A stretch of 34,943 nucleotides of DNA. It comes from Clostridium_AM sp964554365 (GTDB taxonomy: Bacteria; Bacillota; Clostridia; Clostridiales; Clostridiaceae). Positions within the stretch are counted from its first letter, which is position 1, and every line of letters begins with the position of its first letter. The position numbers and the translations under genes are program-made. Shown in pieces: positions 7,357 through 15,760 of this stretch. The notes under the pieces were generated by a model that made no database searches, was not told the origin of the DNA, and was given only the letters and a program-made list of their open reading frames with translations. The stretch lies in the NCBI GenBank assembly GCA_964554365.1, contig CAZKOJ010000021.1, positions 1-34,943 of the forward strand, given 5' to 3'.

Positions 7357-8433
7357 ATGAAGAAAAAAGTTGTACTTGGTATGAGCGGAGGAGTAGATAG
7401 CTCCGTGGCAGCATACCTACTAAAACAGCAGGGTTACGATGTTATAGGAGTAACTATGCAGGTATGGCAGGAAGATGAAGAATATGAGGCAAAAGAAGGT
7501 GGATGCTGTTCTTTAAGTGCTGTAGAAGATGCAAGAAGAGTAGCATACAAACTAGATATTCCTTTTTATGTTATTAATTTTAAAGATATATTTAAGAAGA
7601 ATGTTATAGATTATTTTATAGATGAGTATATGGAAGGTAGAACACCTAATCCATGTATAGCTTGTAATAAGTTTATAAAATTTGATGCCTTATTGAAGAA
7701 AGCTATGGAACTCGGAGCAGAATATGTGGCTACAGGTCATTATGCAACTATAGAAAAGCAAGGAGATAGATATCTTCTAAAAAGATCTGAAGACGATAAA
7801 AAAGATCAAACTTATGCTTTATATAATTTTACTCAGTTTCAATTAGAACATACTCTTATGCCGTGTGGAGAGTACCATAAGGATAGAATAAGAGAAATAG
7901 CAAAAGAAATAGGATTACTAGTTCATAGTAAAAAAGATAGTGAAGAAATTTGTTTTATTCCTGATAATGATCATGGTGCATACATTAAAAAGCAAGCACC
8001 TGATAAGGTTAAAGAAGGAAACTTTGTAGATAAAAAAGGTAATATATTAGGAAAGCATAAAGGCATAGTATATTATACTATAGGACAGAGAAAAGGTCTT
8101 GGTATAGCATTTGGTAGGCCTATGTTTGTAACGGATATAAATCCTTTGAGAAATGAAGTAGTACTTGGTAGTGAAGAAGATATATTCAAAACTGAATTAA
8201 TTGCAAAAGATATGAACTTCATACCTTTTGATAACCTACAGGGAACTATGGAGGTTCAAGCTAAAGTAAGATATTCAGGAAAACCATCAAAGGCTTGGAT
8301 AACAGCTTTAGATAATGAAAGGGTAAAAGTAAAATTTGAAGATAAACAACGTGCTATAACTAAAGGTCAGTCTGTGGTGTTTTATAATGAAGATTTATTA
8401 ATAGGTGGCGGAGTTATTGAAGAGATAATATAG
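7357..8433 (+). CDS. mnmA: tRNA-specific 2-thiouridylase MnmA
   Basis: Makes 2-thiouridine at wobble position 34 of tRNA(Lys), tRNA(Glu) and tRNA(Gln) by ATP-dependent adenylation and sulfur transfer. The protein has 358 residues from ATG 7357. The PP-loop is GMSGGVDSS at 8-16. TPNPCIACNKFIKF carries Cys103, which aligns with the nucleophile of the E. coli enzyme, and Cys199 in EEICFI is its partner. Cys100 is an extra cysteine next to it. The C-terminal part has the usual central and beta-barrel domains. GTG 7348 is in frame, but AAAGGTG sits at the right distance for ATG 7357. Upstream is its likely sulfur donor; downstream is a strong terminator. Confidence 0.95.
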   Translation: MKKKVVLGMSGGVDSSVAAYLLKQQGYDVIGVTMQVWQEDEEYEAKEGGCCSLSAVEDARRVAYKLDIPFYVINFKDIFKKNVIDYFIDEYMEGRTPNPCIACNKFIKFDALLKKAMELGAEYVATGHYATIEKQGDRYLLKRSEDDKKDQTYALYNFTQFQLEHTLMPCGEYHKDRIREIAKEIGLLVHSKKDSEEICFIPDNDHGAYIKKQAPDKVKEGNFVDKKGNILGKHKGIVYYTIGQRKGLGIAFGRPMFVTDINPLRNEVVLGSEEDIFKTELIAKDMNFIPFDNLQGTMEVQAKVRYSGKPSKAWITALDNERVKVKFEDKQRAITKGQSVVFYNEDLLIGGGVIEEII

Positions 8434-8470
8434 TGGATTAGGATACAAGATAATTTGTATCCTAATCCAT
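8434..8470 (+). terminator. Terminator of mnmA, overlapping the stop of the converging gene
   Basis: A stem of 15 bp or more pairs 8434-8448 with 8455-8469, with a G-T pair closing the loop. The TAG stop of the minus-strand DUF421 gene (8462-8464) lies inside the right arm. A modest T-run follows on the plus strand. Confidence 0.75.
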
Positions 8471-9190
8471 TACATTTTCCTCTTTAATATTATTATTTTT
8501 TAGACTTACATACAAATTTTTATCATTGTCAAGGGAAGCAAATAATACTTGTTCTAAAGATTTAACTTTTTTCTTTTTCAATTCATTTTTCAACCAAGTT
8601 TCAGTAAGTTTTAGTATTTTTAAATGAGAATACATTATTTTTCCATCTATAATTAAGCTAGCACATAAACCTTTATATTTTACAGGAATATTTAGGTCAG
8701 AAGGGGTTAATGGTTGTTTTTCAGATTTTAACTGAATACTTATTTCACCAGTAGTTTCTAATAGTGAAAATTCTAAATCACTAATGTTAAATACGTTTTT
8801 TAATCTAAGCTCTTCTAAAAGATCATTTATATTGAATCGTTCTTTTTTAAGATTTTTTTCTATGATTTTTCCATTCTGTATAAGTATTGTTGGTGTATCT
8901 TCAAACTTTCTTCTTATAAACATACTTTTTAATGAAAAATAAGATATAAATATAGGTAAAACACCCCATATGATTAAGGTCTCTATTCCATGTAAATATG
9001 TAATATTCTCATCTAAAGAAAAGTTTGCTGCTATTGAACCTATGGTTATACCAATGCAGTAATCAAAAAATGTAAGTTGAGAAATCTGTTTTTTACCCAT
9101 AAATCGTGTAAGTGAAAAAAGAATTACTATTGAAACTATATTTCTTATAAAAACTTGAAAAATATAATTTAAAAGTTTAATTATTTTCAT
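8462..9190 (-). CDS. DUF421 (YetF/YdfR-type) membrane protein
   Basis: 242 residues with three predicted membrane helices (about 8-28, 42-58 and 68-88) and a cytoplasmic C-terminal domain. TRFMGKKQISQLTFFDYCIGITIGSIAA is the family's conserved core, and the following TPTILIQNGKII...NINDLLEELR region is typical. Bacillus members sit in spore or cell membranes; their molecular role is not established. The start is odd: the SD (AAGGAG) abuts ATG 9190 with no spacer, while codons 3 and 4 (ATA, ATT) would have better spacing. Translation may be weak or use a rare start. A terminator-like hairpin faces this gene in its leader. Confidence 0.82.
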   Translation of the reverse strand: MKIIKLLNYIFQVFIRNIVSIVILFSLTRFMGKKQISQLTFFDYCIGITIGSIAANFSLDENITYLHGIETLIIWGVLPIFISYFSLKSMFIRRKFEDTPTILIQNGKIIEKNLKKERFNINDLLEELRLKNVFNISDLEFSLLETTGEISIQLKSEKQPLTPSDLNIPVKYKGLCASLIIDGKIMYSHLKILKLTETWLKNELKKKKVKSLEQVLFASLDNDKNLYVSLKNNNIKEENVMD

Positions 9191-9243
9191 CTCCTTATAA
9201 TGGACTATTAATAATCATATTTTACAGTTTAATATAATTGGGC

Positions 9244-9285
9244 AAAAATAAAATAGCTCTGGAGCTAACCAAAGCTATTTTATTT
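9244..9285 (-). terminator. Terminator-like hairpin in the leader of the DUF421 gene
   Basis: A perfect 13-bp stem pairs 9246-9258 with 9273-9285. Read on the minus strand it is followed by a T-run, so it would stop transcription heading into the DUF421 gene about 55 bases before its start. It could be an attenuator or simply end a transcript from further upstream. No aptamer was recognised. The rest of the 9191-9506 gap holds a 9-bp AT hairpin (9376-9384 with 9395-9403) and a possible TTGACA at 9410-9415. Confidence 0.45.
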
Positions 9286-9506
9286 AGGTCAAATATTAAA
9301 TAGAGTTGAAAATTTATAAAGGAGTTATTACATAATGAATATATAGTAAAGTATACCCATACTGGAACATTCTATACATAATAATATTAATATTTTATTA
9401 TGTGAGGGTTTGACAAATTTACATATAATTTATTAGATTAATAATAATAAAACTGCACAAACTGTTACTACAACCATATCAAATTTTTTATAAAGGAGAT
9501 GTTATT

Positions 9507-9695
9507 ATGTCATATAAAAAATTAGTACCAGAAGCTGCAGAAGGTTTAAACAAGTTTAAAATGGAGTCAGCTGCAGAGGTAGGAGTAAATTTAAAACAAG
9601 GTTACAATGGAGATTTAACTTCAAGAGAAGCAGGTTCAATCGGTGGCAATATGGTTAAAAAAATGGTAGAGGCATATGAACAAGGCTTAAAGTAA
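9507..9695 (+). CDS. Alpha/beta-type small acid-soluble spore protein (SASP)
   Basis: A DNA-saturating spore protein that protects the forespore chromosome and is degraded at germination by the GPR protease. Its 62 residues show both family signatures: KFKMESAAEVGV around 17-28, which includes the GPR cleavage region, and GYNGDLTSREAGSIGGNMVKKMVE. The SD AAAGGAG lies 8 bases upstream. Such genes are normally read by the forespore factor sigma-G. CATAATA at 9377-9383 resembles a sigma-G -10, but I could not place a convincing -35, so the promoter is left open. A strong terminator follows. This gene is direct evidence that the host makes endospores. Confidence 0.93.
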   Translation: MSYKKLVPEAAEGLNKFKMESAAEVGVNLKQGYNGDLTSREAGSIGGNMVKKMVEAYEQGLK

Positions 9696-9710
9696 AACAT
9701 TACTATAAAG

Positions 9711-9738
9711 AAGCATGCTGCGTCGCAGCATGCTTTTT
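9711..9738 (+). terminator. Terminator of the SASP gene
   Basis: An 11-bp G/C-containing stem pairs 9711-9721 with 9725-9735 across a 3-base loop, with five T at 9734-9738. Confidence 0.92.
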
Positions 9739-9783
9739 AAAATTTAAAATTACACATTGTCAATTAGAAATTTAAACTATAAA

Positions 9784-9812
9784 TTGTGAATTATAAATTA
9801 TTATGATATAAT
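9784..9812 (+). promoter_or_regulatory. Promoter of the DEAD-box helicase pair
   Basis: TTGTGA at 9784-9789 and TATAAT at 9807-9812 are 17 bases apart, with an extended -10 TG at 9804-9805. It leaves a leader of about 50 bases before the start codon. Confidence 0.65.
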
Positions 9813-9871
9813 TGTAAGGTTAGATTTAAAACAGTGTTGTTAAAGAGGATAATTAGAAAGGAAATATAAAT

Positions 9872-11317
9872 ATGAGTGAAATGAAATTTCAGGATTTTAA
9901 GATAAAGAAGGATATATTAAAAGCTATTGAAAATATGGGTTATAAAGTTCCGTCTAAGGTACAAGAGAAAACAATACCTATAGCAGTACAGGGAAATGAT
10001 GTCATAGTAAAATCGCAAACAGGAAGTGGAAAAACAGCTGCGTTTGGTATTCCTATATGTGAAAGCATAGATATAGAAGAAAGAGAAGCTCAAGTTTTAG
10101 TACTTACTCCAACTAGAGAACTAGCAGTTCAAGTGGCGGAAGATATAAAAAACATAGGAAGATTTAAAAGAATAAGATGTACAGCTATTTTTGGAAAACA
10201 ACCTATGGATACACAAAAAAAAGAATTAAAACAAAGAGTACATATAATAGTGGGAACTCCAGGTAGAACTTTAGATCATATAAAAAGAGGAAATATAGAG
10301 TTAGGAAATATAAAATTTTTAATTCTAGATGAAGCTGATGAAATGCTTAATATGGGTTTTATAGAGGAAGTTGATGAAATTATACAGAAAATTCCTTCCA
10401 AAAGACAAACTATGCTTTTCTCAGCAACTATACCTGAAGCCATAGAAGTTCTATCAAAAAAATACATGAAAAGCCCAATAAAGATAGAGATAACTCCAGA
10501 AAAGCTTACAGTAGACAATATAGATGAAAGTTGTTACATTGTAGAGGAGAGTTCTAAATTTGATTTATTAAAAAAATTACTTTATATAGAAAATCCAGAT
10601 AGTGCAATTATATTTTGTAGAACAAAAAATAATGTGGATTATGTTAGAAGCAGAATGAAAGCTGAAAAATATTCCTGTGAAAAGATACATGGAGGATTGC
10701 TTCAAAACGAAAGATTAGATGCAATTAAAAGCTTTAAAAGAGGAGAGTTTAGATTTCTTGTGGCTACAGATGTAGCGGCTAGAGGTATTGATATAGATAA
10801 TATTACCCATGTAATAAATTATGATTTACCAATGGAAAAAGAAAGCTATGTACACAGAATAGGAAGAACAGGTAGAGCAGGAAATAAGGGCTGTGCTATA
10901 ACCTTTGCAACTCCTTATGAAGATAGATTTTTAAAGGACATAGAAGAATATATTAATATGGAAATACCTAAATGTGAAATACCATCAAATGAGGAAGCAC
11001 AGGCTAATAGAGAGGCTTTCTTAAAGAAAAATGAAATGAAACATGTAAATAAAAAGGAAAAAACTGCTGATTTAAACAATGAAATAATTAAAATATATAT
11101 AAACGCAGGAAAGAAAAAGAAAATTAGACCAGGAGACATAGTAGGGGCTATTACTAATAATACTGGTCTTAGCGGAGATATAGTAGGAGTTATAGACATT
11201 CATGATACCCACTCTTATATTGATATAATGGGAGGACACGGTGAAAAAGTACTAAAAACTCTTAGTGAGAATGGTATTAAAGGAAAAGCAATTAAAGTAG
11301 AAATAGCTAGTAAATAG
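9872..11317 (+). CDS. dbpA: DbpA-like DEAD-box ATP-dependent RNA helicase
   Basis: An RNA helicase of 481 residues expected to act in late assembly of the 50S ribosomal subunit. Helicase motifs in order are the Q-motif region at 6-35, SQTGSGKT (48-55), PTRELAVQ (80-87), GTPGRT (128-133), DEAD (153-156), SAT (184-186), ARGIDI and HRIGRTGR. The C-terminal 75 residues (KIYINAGKKKKIRPGDIVGAI...) are a DbpA-type RNA-binding domain, which in E. coli DbpA and Bacillus YxiN recognises hairpin 92 of 23S rRNA. A second helicase gene follows after 21 bases in the same operon. The SD is GAAAGGA. Confidence 0.92.
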   Translation: MSEMKFQDFKIKKDILKAIENMGYKVPSKVQEKTIPIAVQGNDVIVKSQTGSGKTAAFGIPICESIDIEEREAQVLVLTPTRELAVQVAEDIKNIGRFKRIRCTAIFGKQPMDTQKKELKQRVHIIVGTPGRTLDHIKRGNIELGNIKFLILDEADEMLNMGFIEEVDEIIQKIPSKRQTMLFSATIPEAIEVLSKKYMKSPIKIEITPEKLTVDNIDESCYIVEESSKFDLLKKLLYIENPDSAIIFCRTKNNVDYVRSRMKAEKYSCEKIHGGLLQNERLDAIKSFKRGEFRFLVATDVAARGIDIDNITHVINYDLPMEKESYVHRIGRTGRAGNKGCAITFATPYEDRFLKDIEEYINMEIPKCEIPSNEEAQANREAFLKKNEMKHVNKKEKTADLNNEIIKIYINAGKKKKIRPGDIVGAITNNTGLSGDIVGVIDIHDTHSYIDIMGGHGEKVLKTLSENGIKGKAIKVEIASK

Positions 11318-11338
11318 AAAAAAAGGAGTTAAACATAT

Positions 11339-12487
11339 ATGACAAAGATTTTATTTAAAGAATTAGGTATAACTGAAAAAATAGTAGAAGGATTAAAAAA
11401 AGGTGGAATTGAATACGCAACAGAAATACAAATAAAAGCAATTCCTGAGGCCATTTTAAACAAGGATGTAGTAGGAGAAGCAGAAACAGGTAGTGGAAAA
11501 ACTTTAGCTTATTTGGCTCCTATATTTCAAAATATAGATACAACTAGTAAAGAAGTTCAAGCTTTTATACTTACTCCTACACATGAACTTGCAATTCAGG
11601 TAAATAATGTAATAAAAACTTTGGCAGAAAATTCAGATATCAATGTTAAATCTGCAGCCATAATAGGAAATGTAAATATAAAAAAACAAGTAGAAACTTT
11701 AAAAACTAATAAACCACATATTATAGTAGGATCTACTGGCAGAATACTTCAGCTTATTAAAATGAAAAAGATGAAGGCGCATATGATAAAAACAATTGTA
11801 GTTGATGAGGCAGATAAACTTTTAGATAAAAACAATGTAGAAGATGTTAAGGCTATAATAAAAACTACATTAAGAGATAGACAATTAATGTTCTTTTCAG
11901 CAACTATAGATGATAGAACTTTAGATATAGCAAAAACTTTGATGAAAGAACATGAAATTATAAGAACTCAAGGAAAAACTTCTATGAATGAAAATATAGA
12001 ACACATATGCTTTAAGTGTGAACAGAGAGATAAAATATTGATTTTGAGGAAGGTTGTACATATACTAAATCCTAAAAGGGCTATTGTATTTGTAAATAAG
12101 CCTGATGAAATAGAAATTCTTACTGAAAAATTAAAGCATCATGGATTAAAAGCAGATGCCATATATGGAACAGCAGATAAAGAAGTTCGTAAAAGAGCCT
12201 TAGAAAATTTTAAATCAGGTAAAATTAATTTATTAGTAGCTTCTGACATAGCTGCTAGAGGTCTTGACATAGAGGATGTGGAGTGCGTATTTAGTTATGA
12301 TATTCCAGAAGAACCTGATAATTATCTTCACAGAGCAGGGAGAACAGCAAGGGCTGGTAAGGAAGGTATTTCTATTTGTGTATTTACAGACAGAGAGGAA
12401 ACTTTCTTAAAGCAGTATGAAAAAGCTTTTAACATTGAGATATATTTAAAAGATATGTACAAAGGACAAATAATAGAACATAGTTAG
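11339..12487 (+). CDS. Second DEAD-box RNA helicase, core domains only
   Basis: 382 residues that stop soon after the RecA2 domain, without the RNA-binding tail of the upstream protein. Motifs are AETGSGKT (48-55), DEAD (156-159), SAT (187-189), ARGLDIEDV and HRAGRTARAG. Motif Ia reads PTHELA instead of PTRELA, and motif Ib reads GSTGRI instead of GTPGR, so contacts to RNA differ from the canonical form. Its own SD AAAAAGGAG precedes the ATG. Co-transcription with the dbpA-like gene suggests a shared role in ribosome assembly or cold adaptation. The exact subfamily (CshA, CshB or other) is unresolved. Confidence 0.9.
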   Translation: MTKILFKELGITEKIVEGLKKGGIEYATEIQIKAIPEAILNKDVVGEAETGSGKTLAYLAPIFQNIDTTSKEVQAFILTPTHELAIQVNNVIKTLAENSDINVKSAAIIGNVNIKKQVETLKTNKPHIIVGSTGRILQLIKMKKMKAHMIKTIVVDEADKLLDKNNVEDVKAIIKTTLRDRQLMFFSATIDDRTLDIAKTLMKEHEIIRTQGKTSMNENIEHICFKCEQRDKILILRKVVHILNPKRAIVFVNKPDEIEILTEKLKHHGLKADAIYGTADKEVRKRALENFKSGKINLLVASDIAARGLDIEDVECVFSYDIPEEPDNYLHRAGRTARAGKEGISICVFTDREETFLKQYEKAFNIEIYLKDMYKGQIIEHS

Positions 12488-12517
12488 GACATTACTCAGT
12501 AAAAAACAAATTGAGTT

Positions 12518-12563
12518 AAGTGATCTTAGTTGCATTAAAAAAGCGACTAAGATCACTTTTTTT
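12518..12563 (+). terminator. Terminator of the helicase operon
   Basis: A 16-bp stem with one G-T pair joins 12518-12533 and 12543-12558 and is followed by a T-run to 12563. Confidence 0.92.
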
Positions 12564-12564
12564 A

Positions 12565-12600
12565 AATCCTTATAGAATCCTTAAAATTGCTGTTTATAAT
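12565..12600 (+). promoter_or_regulatory. Tandem OmpR-type operator and -10 box of the lan cassette
   Basis: AATCCTTA occurs at 12565-12572 and 12576-12583, with an 11-bp period, one DNA helical turn. TATAAT follows at 12595-12600, and no good -35 stands in front of it. A tandem repeat in place of the -35 is the usual layout for activation by an OmpR-family response regulator. The regulator at 15101-15760 is the obvious candidate. Confidence 0.6.
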
Positions 12601-12691
12601 AGGTTATGAACTAAGGCATCTTGGAAAAAACGATAGAGCAATATTAAGAATCACTTGATTTGAAGATACCTAAACGAAAGGATTGATAAAA

Positions 12692-13399
12692 ATGGAAAAA
12701 TACATTTTACAAACAGAGAATCTTTGTAAAAACTTTAAAAGTCAGCGTGCAGTAAATAACATTTCTCTTACAATCAAAGAAAATTCTATTTATGGATTGC
12801 TAGGGCCTAATGGTGCCGGAAAATCTACCGCATTGAAGATGATTACAGGAATGCTGCACTCAACTTCAGGAAAAATCATTTTTGAAGGACATCCATGGAG
12901 CAGAAAGGATTTAAGACACATTGGCACACTCATTGAATCACCTCCACTATATGAGAATTTAACTGCAAGAGAGAATTTGAAGGTGAGAACTACCCTTTTG
13001 GGGCTTAAGGATTTTCGTATTGATGAAGTACTACAAACTGTTGATTTAACAAGCACAGGAAAAAAACGTGCAGGTCAGTTTTCAATGGGTATGAAGCAGA
13101 GATTGGGCATTGCAATTGCACTACTTAACCACCCAAAACTGTTGATTTTAGATGAACCTACTAACGGACTAGATCCTATAGGTATTCAAGATCTGAGAGA
13201 GCTTATCCGTTCTTTTCCAGAGCAGGGTATGACGGTTATCTTATCCAGCCATATATTATCCGAGGTAGAACTTATTGCAGACCACATTGGAATTATCAGC
13301 AACGGTGTTTTGGGATATGAAGCAAAAATAAATCCAGGTGAGGATTTAGAATCCCTCTTTATGGAAGTGGTGAAAAAAACTCAAAAGGAAAGCAGGTGA
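12692..13399 (+). CDS. Lantibiotic-immunity ABC transporter, ATP-binding subunit (LanF / CprA-like)
   Basis: The nucleotide-binding subunit of an exporter that removes lantibiotics from the membrane. In 235 residues: Walker A GPNGAGKST (38-46), signature SMGMKQR (131-137), Walker B LLILDEPTNGLDP (150-162) and switch His187 in SSHILSE. Where most ABC proteins have a Q-loop this one has LIESPPLYENL with Glu82, the E-loop known from the LanF group. The frame opens at TTG 12683, but ATG 12692 has the AAAGGA SD. It overlaps or abuts the permease gene, in the order F-E-G seen in gallidermin, mutacin and C. difficile CprABC systems. Confidence 0.92.
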   Translation: MEKYILQTENLCKNFKSQRAVNNISLTIKENSIYGLLGPNGAGKSTALKMITGMLHSTSGKIIFEGHPWSRKDLRHIGTLIESPPLYENLTARENLKVRTTLLGLKDFRIDEVLQTVDLTSTGKKRAGQFSMGMKQRLGIAIALLNHPKLLILDEPTNGLDPIGIQDLRELIRSFPEQGMTVILSSHILSEVELIADHIGIISNGVLGYEAKINPGEDLESLFMEVVKKTQKESR

Positions 13400-13404
13400 A
13401 GAGA

Positions 13405-14130
13405 ATGGTTTCATATTTAAAAGCTGAAAATTTAAAGCTCAAGAGGACTTTTACAAAAAAACTAATTTTTATTGCTCCAATTATTACATTATTTTTTGGA
13501 GCCATGTCGGGACCATATTATCAAGCAAACTCATTTAATTGGTGGTATATAATTATGTTTCCAGGGAATATTGCACTTTTTTGTGCGTTGGTCAATCAAA
13601 AAGAAGAAAAGAAAATTAAATATGGAGCTGTTTTTTCTTTGCCAATTGATTTAAAAAAAGTATGGTTTTCTAAGATTGGAATTATCTCTATTTATGCACT
13701 GTTTGCCAATATTGTTTTATCATTAGGTGTTATAGCAGGAAAATATATTTTTACATCAACCATTCCTAGTACAAAAGCAATGGCTGCAGGTATTATTATT
13801 ACAATAATATCCCTTTGGCAAATTCCTTTATGCTTATTTTTAGCAAAGAAATTTGGATTTTTTCCACCGGTTATTTTAAATGTTGGAATAGGCTTGGTGC
13901 TAGATACATGGATGGCTACTAAAGCTTTATGGTGGTTATGCCCATACAGCTGGACATCCCGTCTGATGTGTCCAATATTAAGAATACTTCCTAATGGATT
14001 ACTGGCAGAGGCAAAAGACCCATTATTGAATTCTAATGTGATCCCTGTAGGAACTGGAGTGTCTATTGCATTGTTTATTATTTTACTTCTTGCTACAGCA
14101 CATTGGTTTAAAAAACAGGAGGTGTTATAG
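13405..14130 (+). CDS. Lantibiotic-immunity ABC transporter permease (LanE / MutE / CprB-like)
   Basis: 241 residues with six likely membrane helices (about 18-36, 47-65, 92-112, 126-146, 153-172 and 215-233). The start MVSYLKAENLKLKRTF and the WWLCPYSWTSRLMCPILRILPNGL segment near 176-199 are typical of the MutE/EpiE group. GTG 13396 overlaps the stop of the ATPase gene and is in frame, but ATG 13405 has AGGTGA five bases upstream and gives the family's usual N-terminus. Either way the genes are translationally coupled. It forms the heterodimeric membrane channel with the next protein. Confidence 0.88.
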   Translation: MVSYLKAENLKLKRTFTKKLIFIAPIITLFFGAMSGPYYQANSFNWWYIIMFPGNIALFCALVNQKEEKKIKYGAVFSLPIDLKKVWFSKIGIISIYALFANIVLSLGVIAGKYIFTSTIPSTKAMAAGIIITIISLWQIPLCLFLAKKFGFFPPVILNVGIGLVLDTWMATKALWWLCPYSWTSRLMCPILRILPNGLLAEAKDPLLNSNVIPVGTGVSIALFIILLLATAHWFKKQEVL

Positions 14131-14131
14131 A

Positions 14132-14902
14132 ATGGTTTTTTTAGTTCGAGCTTTGAAGGCAGATTTTCAAAAGTCAAAACATACCTCAGTGATTTGGATT
14201 CATGTCATAATCCCAGCAGTGGGTGCACTGCTTTTTTTATCCTATTACAGTTTATATGGGGGAGCGAAAAGTTTGGAAAACCATGGATCTTATTTTGATG
14301 CATTGGCCATTGTGTTTCCACTTCTAATCGGACTGATTTGTGGAATGGTTGTTTCACAGGAAGAACAGGCTGGGGGATTTCAAGTGTTACTTAGTAGTAC
14401 AAGGTCAAGAAGTACTACCTATTTAAGCAAATTATTTATGCTCATTTTAATGGAGGCATTCTCTGTATTTTTGGCTTTGTCGATAATGTTGCTTGGGCTA
14501 AAATTTGCCCTCCATGTATCTAATATCCCATATTTATTGTATTTAAAGATGTTCGGATGGCTCATTTTTAGCAATATATTTCTTTATATATTCCATGTGT
14601 TCATCAGCCTGGAATTTGGAAGAGGTGCATCTATTTTATTAGGAATTGCAGGAACGCTTATTGCTGCATTAATGGTCACTGGACTGGGAGACCGGTGCTG
14701 GACTTATCTTCCCTGGGCATGGGGTGTGCGATTTTGTGATTTAACCATTCTAAATTTTATGTCAGTGACAAAGGAACTTTCCACATTTTTGCACTATAGC
14801 AAGGAAAAAGCAATGTGGATTATGATAGCAGCGAATTGTAGCGCACTGATATTAAGCCTTCTTTGGTTTAAGTTTTGGGAAGGAAGAAAATCTTATGAAT
14901 AA
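14132..14902 (+). CDS. Lantibiotic-immunity ABC transporter permease (LanG / MutG / CprC-like)
   Basis: 256 residues, six likely membrane helices (about 19-41, 56-76, 102-123, 141-160, 166-184 and 228-246). ICGMVVSQEEQAGGFQVLLSSTRSR (about 69-93) and the WTYLPWAWGVR motif near 190-200 are MutG hallmarks. The frame is open 22 codons upstream inside the previous gene, but AGGAGG sits before ATG 14132, one base after the preceding stop, which settles the start. It partners the LanE-type subunit. Confidence 0.9.
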   Translation: MVFLVRALKADFQKSKHTSVIWIHVIIPAVGALLFLSYYSLYGGAKSLENHGSYFDALAIVFPLLIGLICGMVVSQEEQAGGFQVLLSSTRSRSTTYLSKLFMLILMEAFSVFLALSIMLLGLKFALHVSNIPYLLYLKMFGWLIFSNIFLYIFHVFISLEFGRGASILLGIAGTLIAALMVTGLGDRCWTYLPWAWGVRFCDLTILNFMSVTKELSTFLHYSKEKAMWIMIAANCSALILSLLWFKFWEGRKSYE

Positions 14903-15100
14903 TTTTTTCACTTCCTTATTAAAGATGGAAGTGTTAGCAATAGTAATGATCAGATAAAATAATTAAAAACTTAGCTTATATTGGAATTGTTTAGAGTAAG
15001 TTATATTCTTTTTTCAACAACTATCTTATAATGATAATTGTTCACATAGTTCATTTTTGAATTGATATTGTCTTACTATACAAAGAAAGGTGATGAGTGT

Positions 15101-15760
15101 ATGGCAAAAATTCTTGTTATAGATGATGAACAGGACATTTTATCACTTGTTAAAAATGTTCTTGTAAAAGATAGCCATGTTATTACAACTATAAGCAGCA
15201 CAAAAGATATGTTGCTGGATGATTACATAAACTATGATCTTATCTTGCTAGACGTCATGATGCCAGATATAGATGGATTTACATTATGCAAGCAAATTCG
15301 TGATGTTGTAGATTCTCCAATTTTATTTCTGACTGCTAAAACCATGGAAAATGACATTATGTTTGGACTTGGAATCGGTGGAGATGATTACATCACAAAG
15401 CCCTTTGGTACAGGGGAACTTAGAGCCAGAGTAAATGCCCATTTGCGAAGAGAGAAAAGGGAAAAACACAGCATGATTTCTATTTCTGGAGTGAAATTCA
15501 ATTTGGCAAGTAAGGAAATTACAATAGAGGATAAAAAAGTGGCCATGACAAAAAGCGAATATGCTATTTGCGAATTCCTTGTCCACAATAAAGGTCAGGT
15601 ATTTTCAAAAGATAAAATTTATGATGCTGTATATGGATATGAAGGGGAAAGCGATAGCGCAGGTATTGCTGAGCATATTAAAAATATACGAGCAAAGTTG
15701 GGCGTTTTTGACGTGTCTCCAATTGAAACGGTTTGGGGGATTGGCTACAAATGGAAGTAA
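15101..15760 (+). CDS. OmpR-family response regulator of the lan cassette
   Basis: 219 residues. The receiver domain has acidic residues in VIDDEQ (8-10), phospho-acceptor Asp51 in LLDVMMPDIDG, and the conserved Lys in ITKPFG. The winged-helix domain (about 125-219) ends with IETVWGIGYKWK. TTG 15062 is in frame, but ATG 15101 has AAAGGTGATGAG upstream. It lies about 200 bases after the permease gene; a weak hairpin without a T-run (14909-14933) separates them, so a separate or internal promoter is possible. It likely binds the tandem repeat at 12565-12583. Its gene overlaps that of the kinase. Confidence 0.92.
   Translation: MAKILVIDDEQDILSLVKNVLVKDSHVITTISSTKDMLLDDYINYDLILLDVMMPDIDGFTLCKQIRDVVDSPILFLTAKTMENDIMFGLGIGGDDYITKPFGTGELRARVNAHLRREKREKHSMISISGVKFNLASKEITIEDKKVAMTKSEYAICEFLVHNKGQVFSKDKIYDAVYGYEGESDSAGIAEHIKNIRAKLGVFDVSPIETVWGIGYKWK

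Noticed and set aside
9314..9351. AAGGAG followed by ATG-AAT-ATA-TAG upstream of the SASP gene
   Set aside because: A three-codon frame cannot be supported as a gene; it is probably chance or a decayed start.
14066..14131. Upstream-extended start of the LanG-type permease
   Set aside because: The extra 22 codons overlap the end of the LanE-type gene, while a strong AGGAGG stands right before ATG 14132.
14909..14933. Hairpin between the LanG gene and the response regulator as a terminator
   Set aside because: A 7-bp stem without a T-run is too weak; co-transcription of the transporter and two-component genes is left open.
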